A stretch of 64,000 nt of DNA from positions 22,742,215-22,806,214 of the forward strand of contig CM065182.1 in assembly GCA_033026295.1 (NCBI GenBank), read 5' to 3'. The stretch comes from Channa striata (lineage: Eukaryota; Chordata; Actinopteri; Anabantiformes; Channidae). The first letter of the stretch is position 1. The number at the start of each line of letters is the position of its first letter. The position numbers were made by a program, and so were the translations under genes. Shown piece after piece: positions 1-12,252 of the stretch. The notes under the pieces were generated by a model. It saw only the letters and a program-made list of their open reading frames with translations. It made no database searches and was not told the DNA's origin.

Positions 1-3000
1 CTAAAGGGAGTCAGCTTGTTAATAACATGCCAAAAATTCATTTAAAGACCTACAAAATTATATATGCACTTGACTTACTAATTTTTCCATCACTTAATGA
101 CATACTTACTTATGTCATAAGTTTTACTTATGATATTTAAACTGTGTGACGAGTGCCTGTTGAGGACATCTGTTATGTGTCTTCAACACAAATCACTGAT
201 GCAAAGGTGTTTAAAACACTACATTGCTAAAGGTGGGTGTACGAGCCAAGCTTTCTCAGCGTTTGTTCTGCTTTTGGATTTTCAGTAAGTATTTGCAGTC
301 ATGTTGTGTCTTAGTAAGTTAGATAAACTAATAACTAGTACATGTCCATCAGCAATAACACCATCTAAGACATCGGATAGCTGCCTTCTAAGCTTGACTA
401 AATAATTGTCAAGGAAACCAATGTTTCTAACAAACCAGGCCTGTTTCTAAGAACAAAAAATGCAATACAACATTTTTTGTTGTAACAGGCCTGAGCAGCA
501 AGTTATTATACTAGAACAGTGTTTAGCTATGGTGGCACAGTTTTTCTTACCATGCTCAGTGGAGTTTAGGTATTATATCAACGTGATCTGTAGAACTAGT
601 GTCATCAGCTGTACTGTGGAACACAGAAGTTCAATAAATCTGCTGCGTTTTTTATAATACATTGATGTCTGGAGTGGATAATTTTTGAACCAATGGACAA
701 ATCTAAGGCTGCCTCTACAGTGGGTAAACTCCCATTTGCTGTCTTTAATATTGACCAGGCCTAAGACCATAAGTTTTGATGAAAAAATTAGTAACACGCT
801 ACGCAGAGAGTCCGGAGCTCAACCCCATCTGTATGTTGGCCCTGCAGTGAATGTTAAGATCAGTCTGAAAATCTCAACAATGGTGTTGCACATAAATTCT
901 AAATAATTAGACTTACCAAAAATATGCATTAGTATGCACAATACAATTTTTTTATTGAAACACCACGTGTGATCAGTGCAAGCCCTGAGTCCAGGGCCAG
1001 ATTTTGTGGTACTACTATTTACAGTGTAACATTAAAGACAGTATATTTCTATCTCCAGCTGGTTTTTATTACATATTTGAGTTATAAATGTTTGATAAAA
1101 ATAAGAGAAAGAGACTTACATTATGTAATTTTATGTCATTATGCCACTCTAATCGTGACAAGCACAGGTGAAAACATATGGGAAGAACTATTTGAGGGCA
1201 ATGCAAAAATCTTATACATAAGATACAAAAATAGTTGTGTTTGTCCACTTCAAGTGCTTTGAATAAGTAGTAACTGAGAGCAACAGAGAGTGATAAATTA
1301 ATGTAATGTAATGTAATTGAAAGGTTGGAATTAACCATAAAACCAAAGTTTGACCCCAAAGTTCAGGGCATACAAGGGACACAAACACAGCATCGCCAGG
1401 GTCATCTCAACAGCCCAGAAGATTTGCTCATAAACTCAATCAGCAGATTATTACACACTTTTAATGTTATAAATCTGCATTTTGTGTTACTTGAGTTATT
1501 ACAGCAAAAAATAATAATACCACATTAGTAAGTTTCATAACATTCCTATTGATTGTAATAGGATTGGGCTGTGCAGACTGAAAGAATCCGAATCCGAGTC
1601 TAGGTTAGCACCCACTTAAAATACTTAGTTTGTAGATGGTTACAATGAAGTTATTTTTAAGCTTATCTTAACTTCAGCAGTAACAACATGACAGACTGAA
1701 CAATTAAAACGATGTAATGTAACACTTTTGACTTATTTACGGCTTAGTATTTTTGATTAGGTTGTTGTACCTTAATATCTTCTTTTAGTGAGTGACTCAT
1801 AGTTGCATTGGCCGTAGGTAACAATATTAGTGTAAGTAGTTGTATGTCTGTGTGAGTCTCTCTGTGTTCGCCCTGAGATAAACTGGAGACCTGTCCAAGG
1901 TTGTATCCCTGCTCTTGCACTATGACAGCTGGGGCAGGCTCCAGCTTCACCGCGACCCTAAACAGGATAAGCATTTACAGATAATGGATGGATGGATGTT
2001 TCTTGAACAGAACATGAGTCACTCAGCAACAGCAGCAAAGCAGCAAAAAATGTCTTTACTCTCATTGAAAACAATTACAAAATTTTGCCTGAGGCTGCTA
2101 AAACTGTTGTGTCTAATTAGGGTCTAACTCTCTGCTTCATAACGGCAACTGTGATGTAATGTATCACTGCAATCCCCTGCCACACTCCATTCCCCAAGAC
2201 TCAGATTCAAAACTTTGCAGTAAAAAAAGGTGACAATATTACAAAGTTTAAGTACGACACCCATAGCAAAAACATATCCTACAAGAATGTGTACCTTCTT
2301 TCCGTCTGTAAATTTTGTGCCAAATGGACCCTTTTTTTTTTGACATCCTGACATCCTGCATCCAGTGTGCATGTTGGGTTACACACAGGTAGACCATTGC
2401 TTGACTGTCCTACTGTAGCTGTTTCATTCCTGCTATGGATCTTTATTGTTAACTGTATTATTTGTTGTGTTGTGTGTCAACATGAGTCTTAAGTTTTGCA
2501 TAAGCCTTCAACTACTTACTGAAAAAGTAACCCACTGCAACATACGTATTCCTCAGTGATATTGCCTGATGATGTGACACCTATGCAACTGCTATTAGAT
2601 TCCATACAAAAGTGACAATGCTGCTTGAGTGAAGAACACGGGACAGACGAGCATGCAGTAGCCTGGGTGTAAAATTTCACTTGTAGAAGAAACGTGCTGA
2701 CATTTGACCTATTGTTTTACCCTGCTTTTTCAACATACTGTTGTAGACTAACCACAAACCCAGGTTTCCATGTGATAATAAGAAACCAATAAACAAATAA
2801 AATAGGTGCAATGGTTGTAAATGTGTAAATAAAACTTTAAAACATCTACACACAAAACCCAGAGACTAAATAAATTAGGGTGAAATATTACATTGTTGCT
2901 AGATTGTTGAGTCAAAGTCTGTATAGATAAATACATTTTGAATTTCAAAATCACCTTATTCTTTGGGTAAAATATACAGATTTGTTTACAAAATGGCAAA

Positions 3001-3439
3001 CCCAAAACTTCACATAACAACATAGTCACAGAGCCTTTCTGTGGGGTGCAGATCATGAGGTTAACCCACAGCACCTGAAGACAAGCCCATAGCTTGACCA
3101 CAATGTGCAGGTGCACTCAAATCACAACTACAACACACGGCATTACTGGACAATGATGAATAGGTGATGAGCAGTCCAACATCCAGGATGTTTTTATGGT
3201 AAACCCATGACTACACAGGTCTTTACGTAATCTACCAAAGGTAGGTGGTATGGGACACTTTTCAATAATTTTAATAATTCCTTTTTGACCATATCAGTAC
3301 AATGATATTAACCTGCCTGCGTGTTCACTCTGTGTTTGTTTGCAGCTTATTGGTGAGATTTATCAACTGCTCATGGCCTGCATACACACGGAACAACATA
3401 AGGCAACAGAAAAGTCTGACTGTGTTTGCACTGACTTAC
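1..3439. other. DLG2 intron, no further exon recognised
   Basis: AT-rich sequence without a recognisable coding exon. The short open frames show no family resemblance. One dispersed repeat sits near 1840-1998. Confidence 0.6.
1840..1998 (+). repeat. Fish dispersed repeat ending in GGATGGATG
   Basis: The stretch from cctgagataaactggagacc through gctccagcttcaccgcgacc to ggataagcatttacagataa and then a run of ggatg is a degraded copy of a repeat very common in teleosts. A complementary-strand copy lies at 19905-20175 and a short piece at 21735-21810. Confidence 0.65.
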
Positions 3440-3571
3440 CAAGAAGAGCATCAAATAAGCTGCTTTTGAAAATTCCCATCACTCTCTGAATGGCAGTTTT
3501 AAGCTGCTGCTCCTCAGGCTTCCTCAGTTTAGTGCAGTACTCCTCCAGAAGCCCCAGGGCTCGAGCCATGT
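3440..3571 (-). CDS. dlg2: DLG2 exon encoding the L27 domain
   Basis: This 132-nt exon has consensus splice sites on both sides and enters and leaves in phase 1. It encodes two leucine-rich helices, ALGLLEEYC and LKTAIQRVMGIF, typical of L27 domains, which form heterotetramers with partners such as CASK and MPP proteins. The next exon, expected to continue DIQEFYE, was not found in the first 3.4 kb, so the following intron runs out of the window. Confidence 0.9.
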
Positions 3572-6357
3572 CTGTAGAGGAAGGAAAACAAACACAATTT
3601 AGTGTCTTGGTTTTTTCTGTTCAATATGTATATTCTTCACATAGCTTCACTTGTTTATTTGTCTCAGCACCTCATAATTTGGGACTTGTGAAAATATTAA
3701 ACAGGTTAAAGTGCACATTTTTAGGTTTTATTTAATGATATTTTTAAATATTTTTGCTTTCCTATCTACAAATTGCAGAAGTAGCCTCCATTTTGAGGCA
3801 CTATATTATTTAGGACACAGCATTGTTTACTAGCAAAATGTAAATATATTTATTTTTTGTAGCATATTCTTTTGTTTGCAATGACTGCTTAAAGTCAGTG
3901 ATCCTTTGAGATGTCAGTTACTAGGAATCTCCTCTGGCTAAGCCAATACTACAGTCATAATCAGCTGTTGTGCAAATAATGTCAAAGAAGCCATAGTGAG
4001 AAGTGTTAGTGCTATTGCCCAAACTTTAGACCTAGAAAAACAACTGCTTCAATTAATAAGAAAGACAGCCCTAGTGAAGACATCCACAGCTGAAAACTGA
4101 AGCAAAGACATGGATTTTTCAATAGACCATATTCACATGACAGCAATTTTACTGTGACGTGACACTTTGGGTTGGAAATCCATTGTGACAATGATTTCGT
4201 GTTGTGCAACAGGTTGTTTGTCCTATAAATGTAGTGAATCTCACAGAACATTATAATTTCAATACTTAGTTGGTGAAATATCACCAACTAAGACAGCGAA
4301 AATCCAAAGACATCAGACCACATTTTAATGTAAAACAACATATGTAATGACCCATGAGCTAACATTAGCATTCTACCTTTCCCTGTTTTTTTTTTCAGCC
4401 AGATATTGACATAAACAGTCAACTGCCTTCAGTTTTCCATTATGCCCTGTTGGTGATCTTTCAAAGAGTAGTGGAATTATAACCGTTTTGTCAGATTCAC
4501 TTGCAATGTGACACACAAGCCGAAGACATTAGTCTTTTAATAAAAGTCTCACACTAAGCGTAAAATCTCAGGAAAATGGCCACCATGTGAATATGGTCTA
4601 TAACCACAGGCCGCATAACAATTGAATGAACGCAAATAACTGATGCCAGAACTACTGGTGGTATTCTGTGAGTGTACAAGTGACAAGTGACATCTTATAA
4701 ACTAAATTTAAAGTAAATGTTTCAACAAGTACTGGAAGGCTGTTCATTCTGTGACAAGACAATATGTTTCATGCATGAATGGTTTGTTCTGGTCTGCTGC
4801 AAATAAGAAATTGTGACATTCACCACTGTTCTGGTACCAATCTTCCGTTAGGTTTGAAAGAAATTCACAAGTCTTGGCTTATGTGTAATGAACAGACAAT
4901 TTTTCTTTACAGTGATAAAATACACTAATTTGACTTCAGAATCATTTTGGTTTCATCTGAGACCCTGTACGGAAATGGGACACATTCCAGAAGCAAAACC
5001 ACCAATGCAGCCATCCACCAATTTGTGCTTTGTGGCAGAGTAGCTGGACTGAGGCCTCCCCTCAGTCCAAAGGTATAAAAGCCCATTTGGAGTTTCCAAA
5101 AAAGCACCTGAAGTGGCCCAGCTAGAGCCATGGCTTGAAGCCTCTCAAACATCTCTGGAAAGACCTGAAAATGGGTGTCCATATACAGTCCCCATCCAAC
5201 CTAAAGATTTACAACAAAGAATGGCAGAAAAATCCCCAATCCAAGTGTAAGCTTATCACAACATACACAAAAAGTTTGGGTATGTGATATATTTGACATA
5301 GTTGGTGAAACGTGATATTTCAGTTTTTTATTTTTAAATAAATTTGAAGAAATTTCAAAAATGTGTTTTTTATTCATTTCACTCATTCACTTTTTATGGG
5401 GCAGTGATGTAGATTAATGAAAAATAGTCTGCAAAATAAAAAAAGGGGAAAAAATGATGTGAAAACATTGCAAATACAATGTAAGACATTTGGTTAATCA
5501 GATGTGGAGCAAGACTTACAGAGAACAGCAGGACAACTATAAGAACAGAATATGAAAAAGCTCATGCTGATCCACTGATGCACTGATCACCCTGCTAAAC
5601 AACACAGAAAGTTCTATAAGGCTTAAGAACTGAATGCTCAAGTCAACCACTTAATCCTAACAAAAGAGCACTGGCTTTCATGTGCTGACTACAAAACGCA
5701 AAGTGACAATGCCCCAAACCAACCAGGAGGTAAAGATGGCTGCAATTCAAGGCTGAGTGGATATTACCAGGGAGGATATACTGCACAGCAGCTGCTCATC
5801 TCTATGAATCACAGGTTTAATGTGGTCATGCAAAGAGATGCAACGCAGTACTAAACACGATGCTCAATTACAACTGCAACCTCAAGTCCCAAACTTTATA
5901 GTCTCCTGATATGGAAGAGAACATATACACAGTTGTAACTGCTACAACTTAAAACAGAAAATACCCTAAATAATGCCATTAGAATGTTTAGAAACAAAGT
6001 GGGCAGAGGTTGACCTGCAATAGTGACCATAATTATGAGGATAACCCAGCATTTGATCCACATAAATGTACTGGCTTTGCGCCACATTTTTTTGCCTGGC
6101 TGCAAATATTTGCACTTTTTCGTACAGCTGTCAGTATGGAATTATTTCCATACTTTAATTTGGTAGTCCATGCATATTCTCATTCGACTATAAGCTAGAA
6201 ACCCCAACATACACTTAACTCAAAGCAAATGCAATGCTGGTGGCGTGACAGTATTCAGATCTCTCTCAGTATTTATAGGGTCTGGCGAAAGCTGGAGGTG
6301 CACAACCTGCATTACCTGTGGTGTGTACCGGAACTCACCCTTTTTTCTGACAGACAT
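3440..6357 (-). CDS. dlg2: DLG2 (PSD-93), first two coding exons of the L27-containing isoform; partial
   Basis: Disks large homolog 2 is a membrane-associated guanylate kinase scaffold that clusters receptors and channels at synapses. Two coding exons are visible. Exon 1 (6339-6357) reads ATG TCT GTC AGA AAA AAG G and is followed by gtgagt. Exon 2 (3440-3571) lies between a ctacag acceptor and a gtaagt donor. The split codon joins as G+AC (Asp), giving MSVRKKD followed by MARALGLLEEYC, KLRKPEEQQLKTAIQRV and MGIFKSSLFDALL. This is the start of an L27 domain, the multimerisation module shared by DLG1 and DLG2. The MSVRKKD start resembles the MPVRKQDT start of DLG1. PDZ, SH3 and guanylate kinase exons lie left of the window. 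DLG1 is the main alternative, but linkage to SYTL2 and PICALM favours DLG2. Confidence 0.88.
4123..4602. mobile_element. Inverted-repeat DNA element (MITE-like) in DLG2 intron
   Basis: The 18-bp sequence atagaccatattcacatg at 4123-4140 recurs as an exact inverted copy, catgtgaatatggtctat, at 4585-4602, bounding about 480 bp. A perfect 12-bp stem with a 4-base loop lies inside at 4265-4292. No transposase frame survives. The class is unassigned; a TA target is possible but cannot be fixed. Confidence 0.55.
4920..5470 (+). mobile_element. Tc1-like transposon 3' remnant
   Basis: Read on the plus strand, the segment matches the end of fish Tc1-like elements: gtggcccagctagagcc, then catctctggaaagacctg, then ccccatccaacct, followed by the characteristic 3' region gtgatatttcagttttttat and aataaatttg. 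The frame is broken by many changes, so it is a dead fragment. The left end and both terminal repeats are not clear. Confidence 0.7.
6339..6357 (-). CDS. dlg2: DLG2 start-codon exon, 19 coding nucleotides
   Basis: Minus-strand sequence gcc ATG TCT GTC AGA AAA AAG G followed by gtgagttc. The start was chosen because it supplies the basic MSVRKK leader expected ahead of an L27 domain and leaves one base that completes an Asp codon with the L27 exon. The 5' boundary is unresolved; untranslated sequence extends rightward for an unknown distance. Confidence 0.75.
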
Positions 6358-6819
6358 GGCTGATTCCTTGTACACTTGACTTTCACTAAGGCTTCCAGTA
6401 CAATCTTCAGTGCATGGTCAAAGATTCTTTGTTCGTGGGATGAGAGAAAACTTGGAGGATGTGGGATTTTGGTAAATATCATCAAAACATCTGAGAACTT
6501 AAACCCGCTGTTCTCAAAGTGGGAACTAGGGACCAGCAGAGGCCCTTGATGAGGAGTCCTGGAGCAACGTCAGATTATGAATAATTCCACTGACTAGATT
6601 TTGGAACGATAAAATAATGTGATTACAGCTGTGCTTGTCCCAGATGACAGCGGCAACCAGAAACTGAGATGAGTCCCCAGTGGTAATGTCTTATCAACTT
6701 GTATCTACTGTGTATTTGCAAAAATGCAGGGATCCTTGCTATGAGAACACTAGGGAACCCCTGGTTTTAAACACATTCTGCACCAGAGGTTAGGTTGTGC
6801 ATCTTTCCAGTCTGGGTCC

Positions 6820-8520
6820 ACTACCAAAAAGGTCCGCTGGCTGAAGACCTGGCAGATTGCAGAAGTGCAGTGTCATGAGCGATTCGCTGCTGCCTCTTGC
6901 ACACGGACGGGTGGACTCCAAGCCTAGAGGTCCTGTCCGTCATATGAACCGTGTGTAGCAAAAGCTGCTCTGGTGTCCCGCGGTGAGGTGGTGCTGTCAG
7001 GGCGGAGGGCTGGCCCGGGTTAACACGCTTTGTTCTGTCCACAATGACATGCCGTGTGTGTGCCGTAGCGGTCTCGGTTCGGTCCTCTCTCTGAGAAGCT
7101 GGAGCTCATTACTTCTCTCGCCTGGCAGCCTGTATGTAAAGTTTGCCCTACCTGCCTCCACCCGAAAAGGGTGGACCACACGTCCAACGCCAAATGAATG
7201 TTGAGTTAAAAGGAAAAGTCAGCGGTTAGAAAGACGTCAGCTAAATTGGACACGTAACGTTGAGAGTCACTCCAGAGTTTCTGTCTATAGCTTCTGACTT
7301 ATGGGGGGACGTGTGCATGCCACCTATTAACCGTGAGACAAGGGCAATGTTGGACATTAAAACAGACCTCCCGCCGTTAGTGTCGCTTCCATGCACGGAT
7401 ACAAACGCGCGTGCTGTCCATTAAAAGCTAGCATTCATGCTACATCCCAAGCCAGCGTTGGTGCCAAAACGCAAGGATGCTTCCCCAGTGCGGCGCCTGG
7501 CTGTAGGAAAATACCTGCCTGCCAACTGTGGGAGAAAACGCATGGCTCTCAAAGGACTTCATGTATTTTCATAGTCCGTAAAACGGTGACTGTGCATTCG
7601 GAGGAAACTGGTCGTTACAAAAAGCAGCACGCTCGTCGAGCTGACACATCTCTTTATTTGTTAAGCAGGTGCTGGAGCGTAGGGTTAGCCACATGAACTG
7701 ACAGCATCACCAACAGTTGGAAGCGCCAACAACAAGCTAGCTGGACTAAGCAAGTGCACTTCCGCTAAAAGCTTTCAATATAATATGCTCACAAAATTGC
7801 AGCTGTAGGAAACAGGCTGTACGTAAGACGGGATGTTGTTGATGTGATTTGCTAGTAATTTGTAGAGCCAAACCGGGCGTCAGAGACACGTTTTGCAACA
7901 GCTAATTACCAGTTAATGAAAAAGAGTACCATTTTAAAACAACTTTTGAAGGCAAATGCCACTCAGAGGCAGTCGTTGATTACATCAAGCGGTAAACAAC
8001 TAATTTATGTGCACGATGTACCACGGCATTTGTCTTTAACACCATACGTTGCTAAGCTGTCTGTCTTGACAAATTAGTCTGAAAGTCATAGCTTAGTGTG
8101 GCTCACGTGGAAGATGATTTAAATAATTGTTTCCTCCACTTCTCTTTGTGCGGGAAAAGAAAGAAAAGAGCACATAAACCTAACGTTACGCTTACTAACC
8201 GCCATATTTTGTTCCTTCCTCCCTATAGTTTAAATATTACATCAGACATAGGGAATCCAAAACACCGCAATATTACAGTATCATTTAGTTTTTACTGGCA
8301 AGCTTCGTGATTTTATTTTGAAGGAACAGTGGTCTGGCTTCAGGGCCAGATGCAGTGGGCCTGACGCAGCTGGTTCACTTACCTTAGCAACGCAGAGGCT
8401 AGTCGCTGGTTAGCTAACCCCTCCTCGACTGACAGGACGGAAAATCCAATCATATTGTTGGATTTCTTGTCGCAGCAGGTCGGATCAGCCAATCAGAAAG
8501 CTCTAGACCTATACGACGGT
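6820..8520 (-). promoter_or_regulatory. dlg2: CpG-rich promoter-like region, probable DLG2 leader and noncoding first exon
   Basis: Two CpG-rich patches (about 6820-7450 and 8290-8520) stand out from AT-rich surroundings. In the second, the minus strand carries two ATTGG (inverted CCAAT) motifs near 8449 and 8489, followed by a good splice donor, CTAAG then gtaagt, at 8382. A noncoding exon ending at 8383 could splice to the start-codon exon near 6357. No open reading frame here resembles a known protein. Assigning it to DLG2 is inference; a promoter of an unrecognised transcript on the plus strand is possible. Confidence 0.45.
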
Positions 8521-9629
8521 AAGACTTTAAATATTGCTGCATTGAATGTGCAGTAGGAAATATGACAATTCTAGTTTATTGTGACATCCGTAACACGACT
8601 TTGTATTGGAATTATTATTAGCAGTAGCAATTAAATAGTGAGAGTAGTAGAAGAATAGTAATAGAATAGAAAAGAAGAAAAGTTGAAACAAAATAAAAGT
8701 TTACATCTTAAATATAGACTTAAAGGGTGTATAAATAAATGAATAAACAACGTGTACATGTATTGAGGTTACATTTTCACGCATTTCACAGAGGTGTCCA
8801 GAGGTGTGTGCTTGTAACATTTGGTAACAAAATGAATGTTACTGGAAACAGTTCTCATGACAGTGTTATTTGTGGCCCAACAGCGGAATCTGGTGGTAAA
8901 GTATGCACTTCTAAAATGAGTGTTAGTATTGGAGAAGAGAGTAGGCATTCTGCAGTAGTGCAGTAGTATAAATACAATTTAGAAAAAAATATTTAAACCA
9001 AAGCATATATACAGAAACATTCAACATTCAGTGCTAGCATCGATTCCACATTTATTGTGTATGCTTGTTGATGTAACAACAAGAGAACTACCTCTTCATA
9101 TATTGCATTCAGGTATGACTTCACAACCTACTATGGCCTTAATGATAAAAACACAGTAGAGTTATCACATTTCTAACAGTTTCAAATTAGAAAATGAGAA
9201 ATTATAGCAGTAGTTAAAGTTATTCCAGATCTGCTGCATTAAACTAAATTAGAATGCATAATGAATGTGTGTATGTTGACTTCTCTGATATGAAACCATA
9301 ATTTTACCAGAAAAAGTGAACCAAGTCATCTTATTGTATTATTTATTGCCAATAAAAATGTTGGGTGTAATAATATCAGGACTACATATACAGTAAATCA
9401 TTACCTCTCAGAACTAATACACCTTCTGATCAAAACAATCTGCATCTTTAAAACACATTTAACATGTGACATGGCCTGCACAAACTATTTTTTATACAAT
9501 GACCATCAGTTATACAGATATGCATTGCTCATTAGGGAAATTTTATACAGTATGCAGAACCAGGCAAATTTACATGAAATGTTCTCCTGAAAATTTTCCT
9601 AAGATTTATTCAAACGCTTGTGAACAATC

Positions 9630-11615
9630 TCACTTTGACATGCTTTTTGCCATCACCAACATTCTCAGGGGTAAAACATCTTCCACCCATTCACCATCAG
9701 ACCTTAACATCCTCTGCCATAAATTTGCTTCCTCTGTGGTCGAATCCATCCAAACCACCTCTGTCCCATAACTTTTTCCTGCACAGAAAGGAACAGAAAT
9801 AACTGTATGTCTATGATGATAAGAATTGAAACTTCTAGCATGAATGAATTTGTTTGTGTGTGAATAAGGCAAAATGAAAGACAGAAACATAATGCCTGCA
9901 TGAATTATACAGACTAAGAAACTACAAATGCTAGAACAAACCGTCAGTGTGAAGAGAGTGAACACAAATTTGTCTACAGTGGTATCATATGTCAAGTTGG
10001 TTCATTATCTGGGCAGCAAATCAGATCGCACAGTCCACACTTTTGGACAAGATCACATAATATTTATAAAACCAAAGCTGTAGTTGCCGACTTTAAAAAA
10101 TAATTCCACCTTCTTTTGTTTAGAAAGCAGGAAGTGGAAAATGTGCAGGGCTCCCGTTACCTTGGTGTTTATACTGATAAGTAGCTTTGGTGTGAAAACC
10201 TTAAACTCATTTGTTCAGAAACCCTTCAGAATGCGGGTGTAACCATAATGGGAGGGGAAACAGATGGTGAGGTGTTACCTGTCCCTAGCCCAAGCCTCAG
10301 ACCGCCAATGTAGTGGTTGTTGAGTCTGTCATGATCCCACACTGTGAGCTCCACACAGGCCTCTCTGAGGTCCTCTGGTCGGAAGCCGTCATAAACCATA
10401 GTATGGTTGAACATTGGGTTTGCCGTCCTCTTCACCACCCGTGTTTTCTGGCGGCTATTTCTGCTTGTGTCGGGGAGTACGGTGCTGCAGCAAAAAGAAA
10501 GCAAAGAGATACAGTGAGTTGCATTTATTTATTCAGTCAGAAGAAATCTTGTTTAGATGCACAAATGCTCAAACCCTGATAAATAAAACATTATGAAATC
10601 AATAATCACATGAATAAATGGTCTGCACTTATATAGCGCTTTTATACCTGTTGGTACTCAAAGCGCTTTATACTGCTTCTTATCTACCCATTCACATACA
10701 CATTCATACACCGATGGGGCGCTGCTATGTACCAGGGAACCAGGGATCGAACCAACAACGGTGGGTGGACGACCGTGCTACCAACTGAGCCACAGTCGCC
10801 CCATAAATAATAAATCCGACTAAATACTTTGGCTGCAACTAATGATTATTTTCTATTGCAGTGTTTTCTATTATGTTTTCTCTTGTGCAACCATTACTAT
10901 AAAATCCATATGGAGCCCACTTTTAACATTAAATTGCTAGACTGATTATCTGTAATTCCTTGTCAAATGAAGAATATATATTCACAATGTCATTTTTTCT
11001 AGGAAAAATGATGTAACTTTTGCTATTCGTATGTATTGGGCTTTTAATTTATGAAATTATTTTTGATGTACACAATAAATGTCATTTTCGATATCGACAA
11101 TTACATTTATGACTAGTAACAATGCTGGTATTGATGGATGTATTCTTCATTTCATGGGTGGAATGTCATTGTGGATATTTTTGTTTAGGAAGAATTTTGT
11201 GCATATCTGCAATATACTGTATATCCAGTCCAGCTATTCAATGTCAAAATGGCCACTTTGACACTTTAGAAAGGTGTAGATATCTTCTATGCAGTTTTGA
11301 ATAGTTAATTGAATCAAAGTTGTACATATCTTGAGATACAACTTCAACTAATAAGAAAGTGTGTGAACTTTTTTGAATAAAAGCAAATAAGTAAAAAAAA
11401 GAGCTGTAATAAACATTGTTAGTGTCAGCAGAGGCATGAAAAAATTATGATTAATAATAATGTGTGTATTTAGTTTTGTGTTGTGTTGTGTTGTGAATAT
11501 AAACTCCACCATTTCACAAATGGGTCAATCATCACTCCTCTGACTGAAGGAAGATTCTTGCAGTCTTTCACCCAAATCTGCAGCTCTCCAGGCTCCATTC
11601 TAGATGTGCTGTTAC
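9630..11615 (-). CDS. sytl2: SYTL2 exons 16-18: C2B domain and stop
   Basis: Exons 11510-11615, 10279-10484 and 9630-9778. The sequence runs GELQIWVKDCKNLPSVRG, then KTRVVKRTANPMFNHTMVYD, VELTVWDHDRLNNHYIGG, and finally SYGTEVVWMDSTTEE and LWQRMLRSDGEWVE, which match the C-terminal end of Slp C2B domains. TGA is at 9630-9632. Minus-strand AATAAA signals lie at 9604-9609, only about 20 nt past the stop, and at 9342-9347; the second is the more plausible polyadenylation site. Confidence 0.95.
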
Positions 11616-12103
11616 CTGTGTGCAATCAAACCATCATAACAAAGATCGGAATAAAATTATTCGTAACATTTGATAGAAACTAAGGAGTCATTCGCTCACT
11701 GTGAGACATTTGTGGCAGGAATCTCAGGGCGACTCTCATCTTTCCCCCGCTGTCCATAAGACGTGAGGGGGACGATGTTGAGGTTTGTGTTAACACCTGA
11801 AGAATAAAGCTGAAGTGAACACACGTCTAATCCACTCACATCTGCATTACAGGCTACACAAAGAAATGCAGCTTTTACCCTGGTTTTTAATGTGTATTCA
11901 TTTATCTGTGCATTGCTGAAGTCCCACTCTGACAAATCCAGGTCCACCTCGCCCAGGAAACTGTTTCGCCCAAAAGTGTCATTGTGCCACACCGAGATGT
12001 TCAAATTGTGAGTTTTCAACTCCTCCATTTTGATGGTAAACTATGCAGGGAGAAGACAGCATTGTTTGGAAAATCCTTTATATTATATATGTATGTGTGT
12101 GTG

Positions 12104-12138
<35 letters not shown>

Positions 12139-12144
12139 ATACAG

Positions 12145-12194
<50 letters not shown>

Positions 12195-12221
12195 CACACA
12201 TATATACACACACACACACAC

Positions 12222-12252
<31 letters not shown>

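Larger units (their letters stand above)
3572..6338. other. DLG2 intron between start-codon and L27 exons
   Basis: Apart from the inverted-repeat element and the Tc1 remnant listed separately, I see no exon or other structure here. Confidence 0.55.

Noticed and set aside
7391..7696. 101-codon frame in the CpG-rich region
   Set aside because: No recognised family, and long frames are expected by chance in stop-poor, G+C-rich promoter sequence.
10740..10800. tRNA-like A and B boxes
   Set aside because: Part of a SINE head with the SINE body and tail attached; it does not form a free tRNA gene. The same applies at 55870.
10833..11110. Sequence beginning ttggctgcaactaatgatta, like a fish MITE end
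   Set aside because: Only one weak end is visible and no inverted partner could be placed, so it was not annotated.
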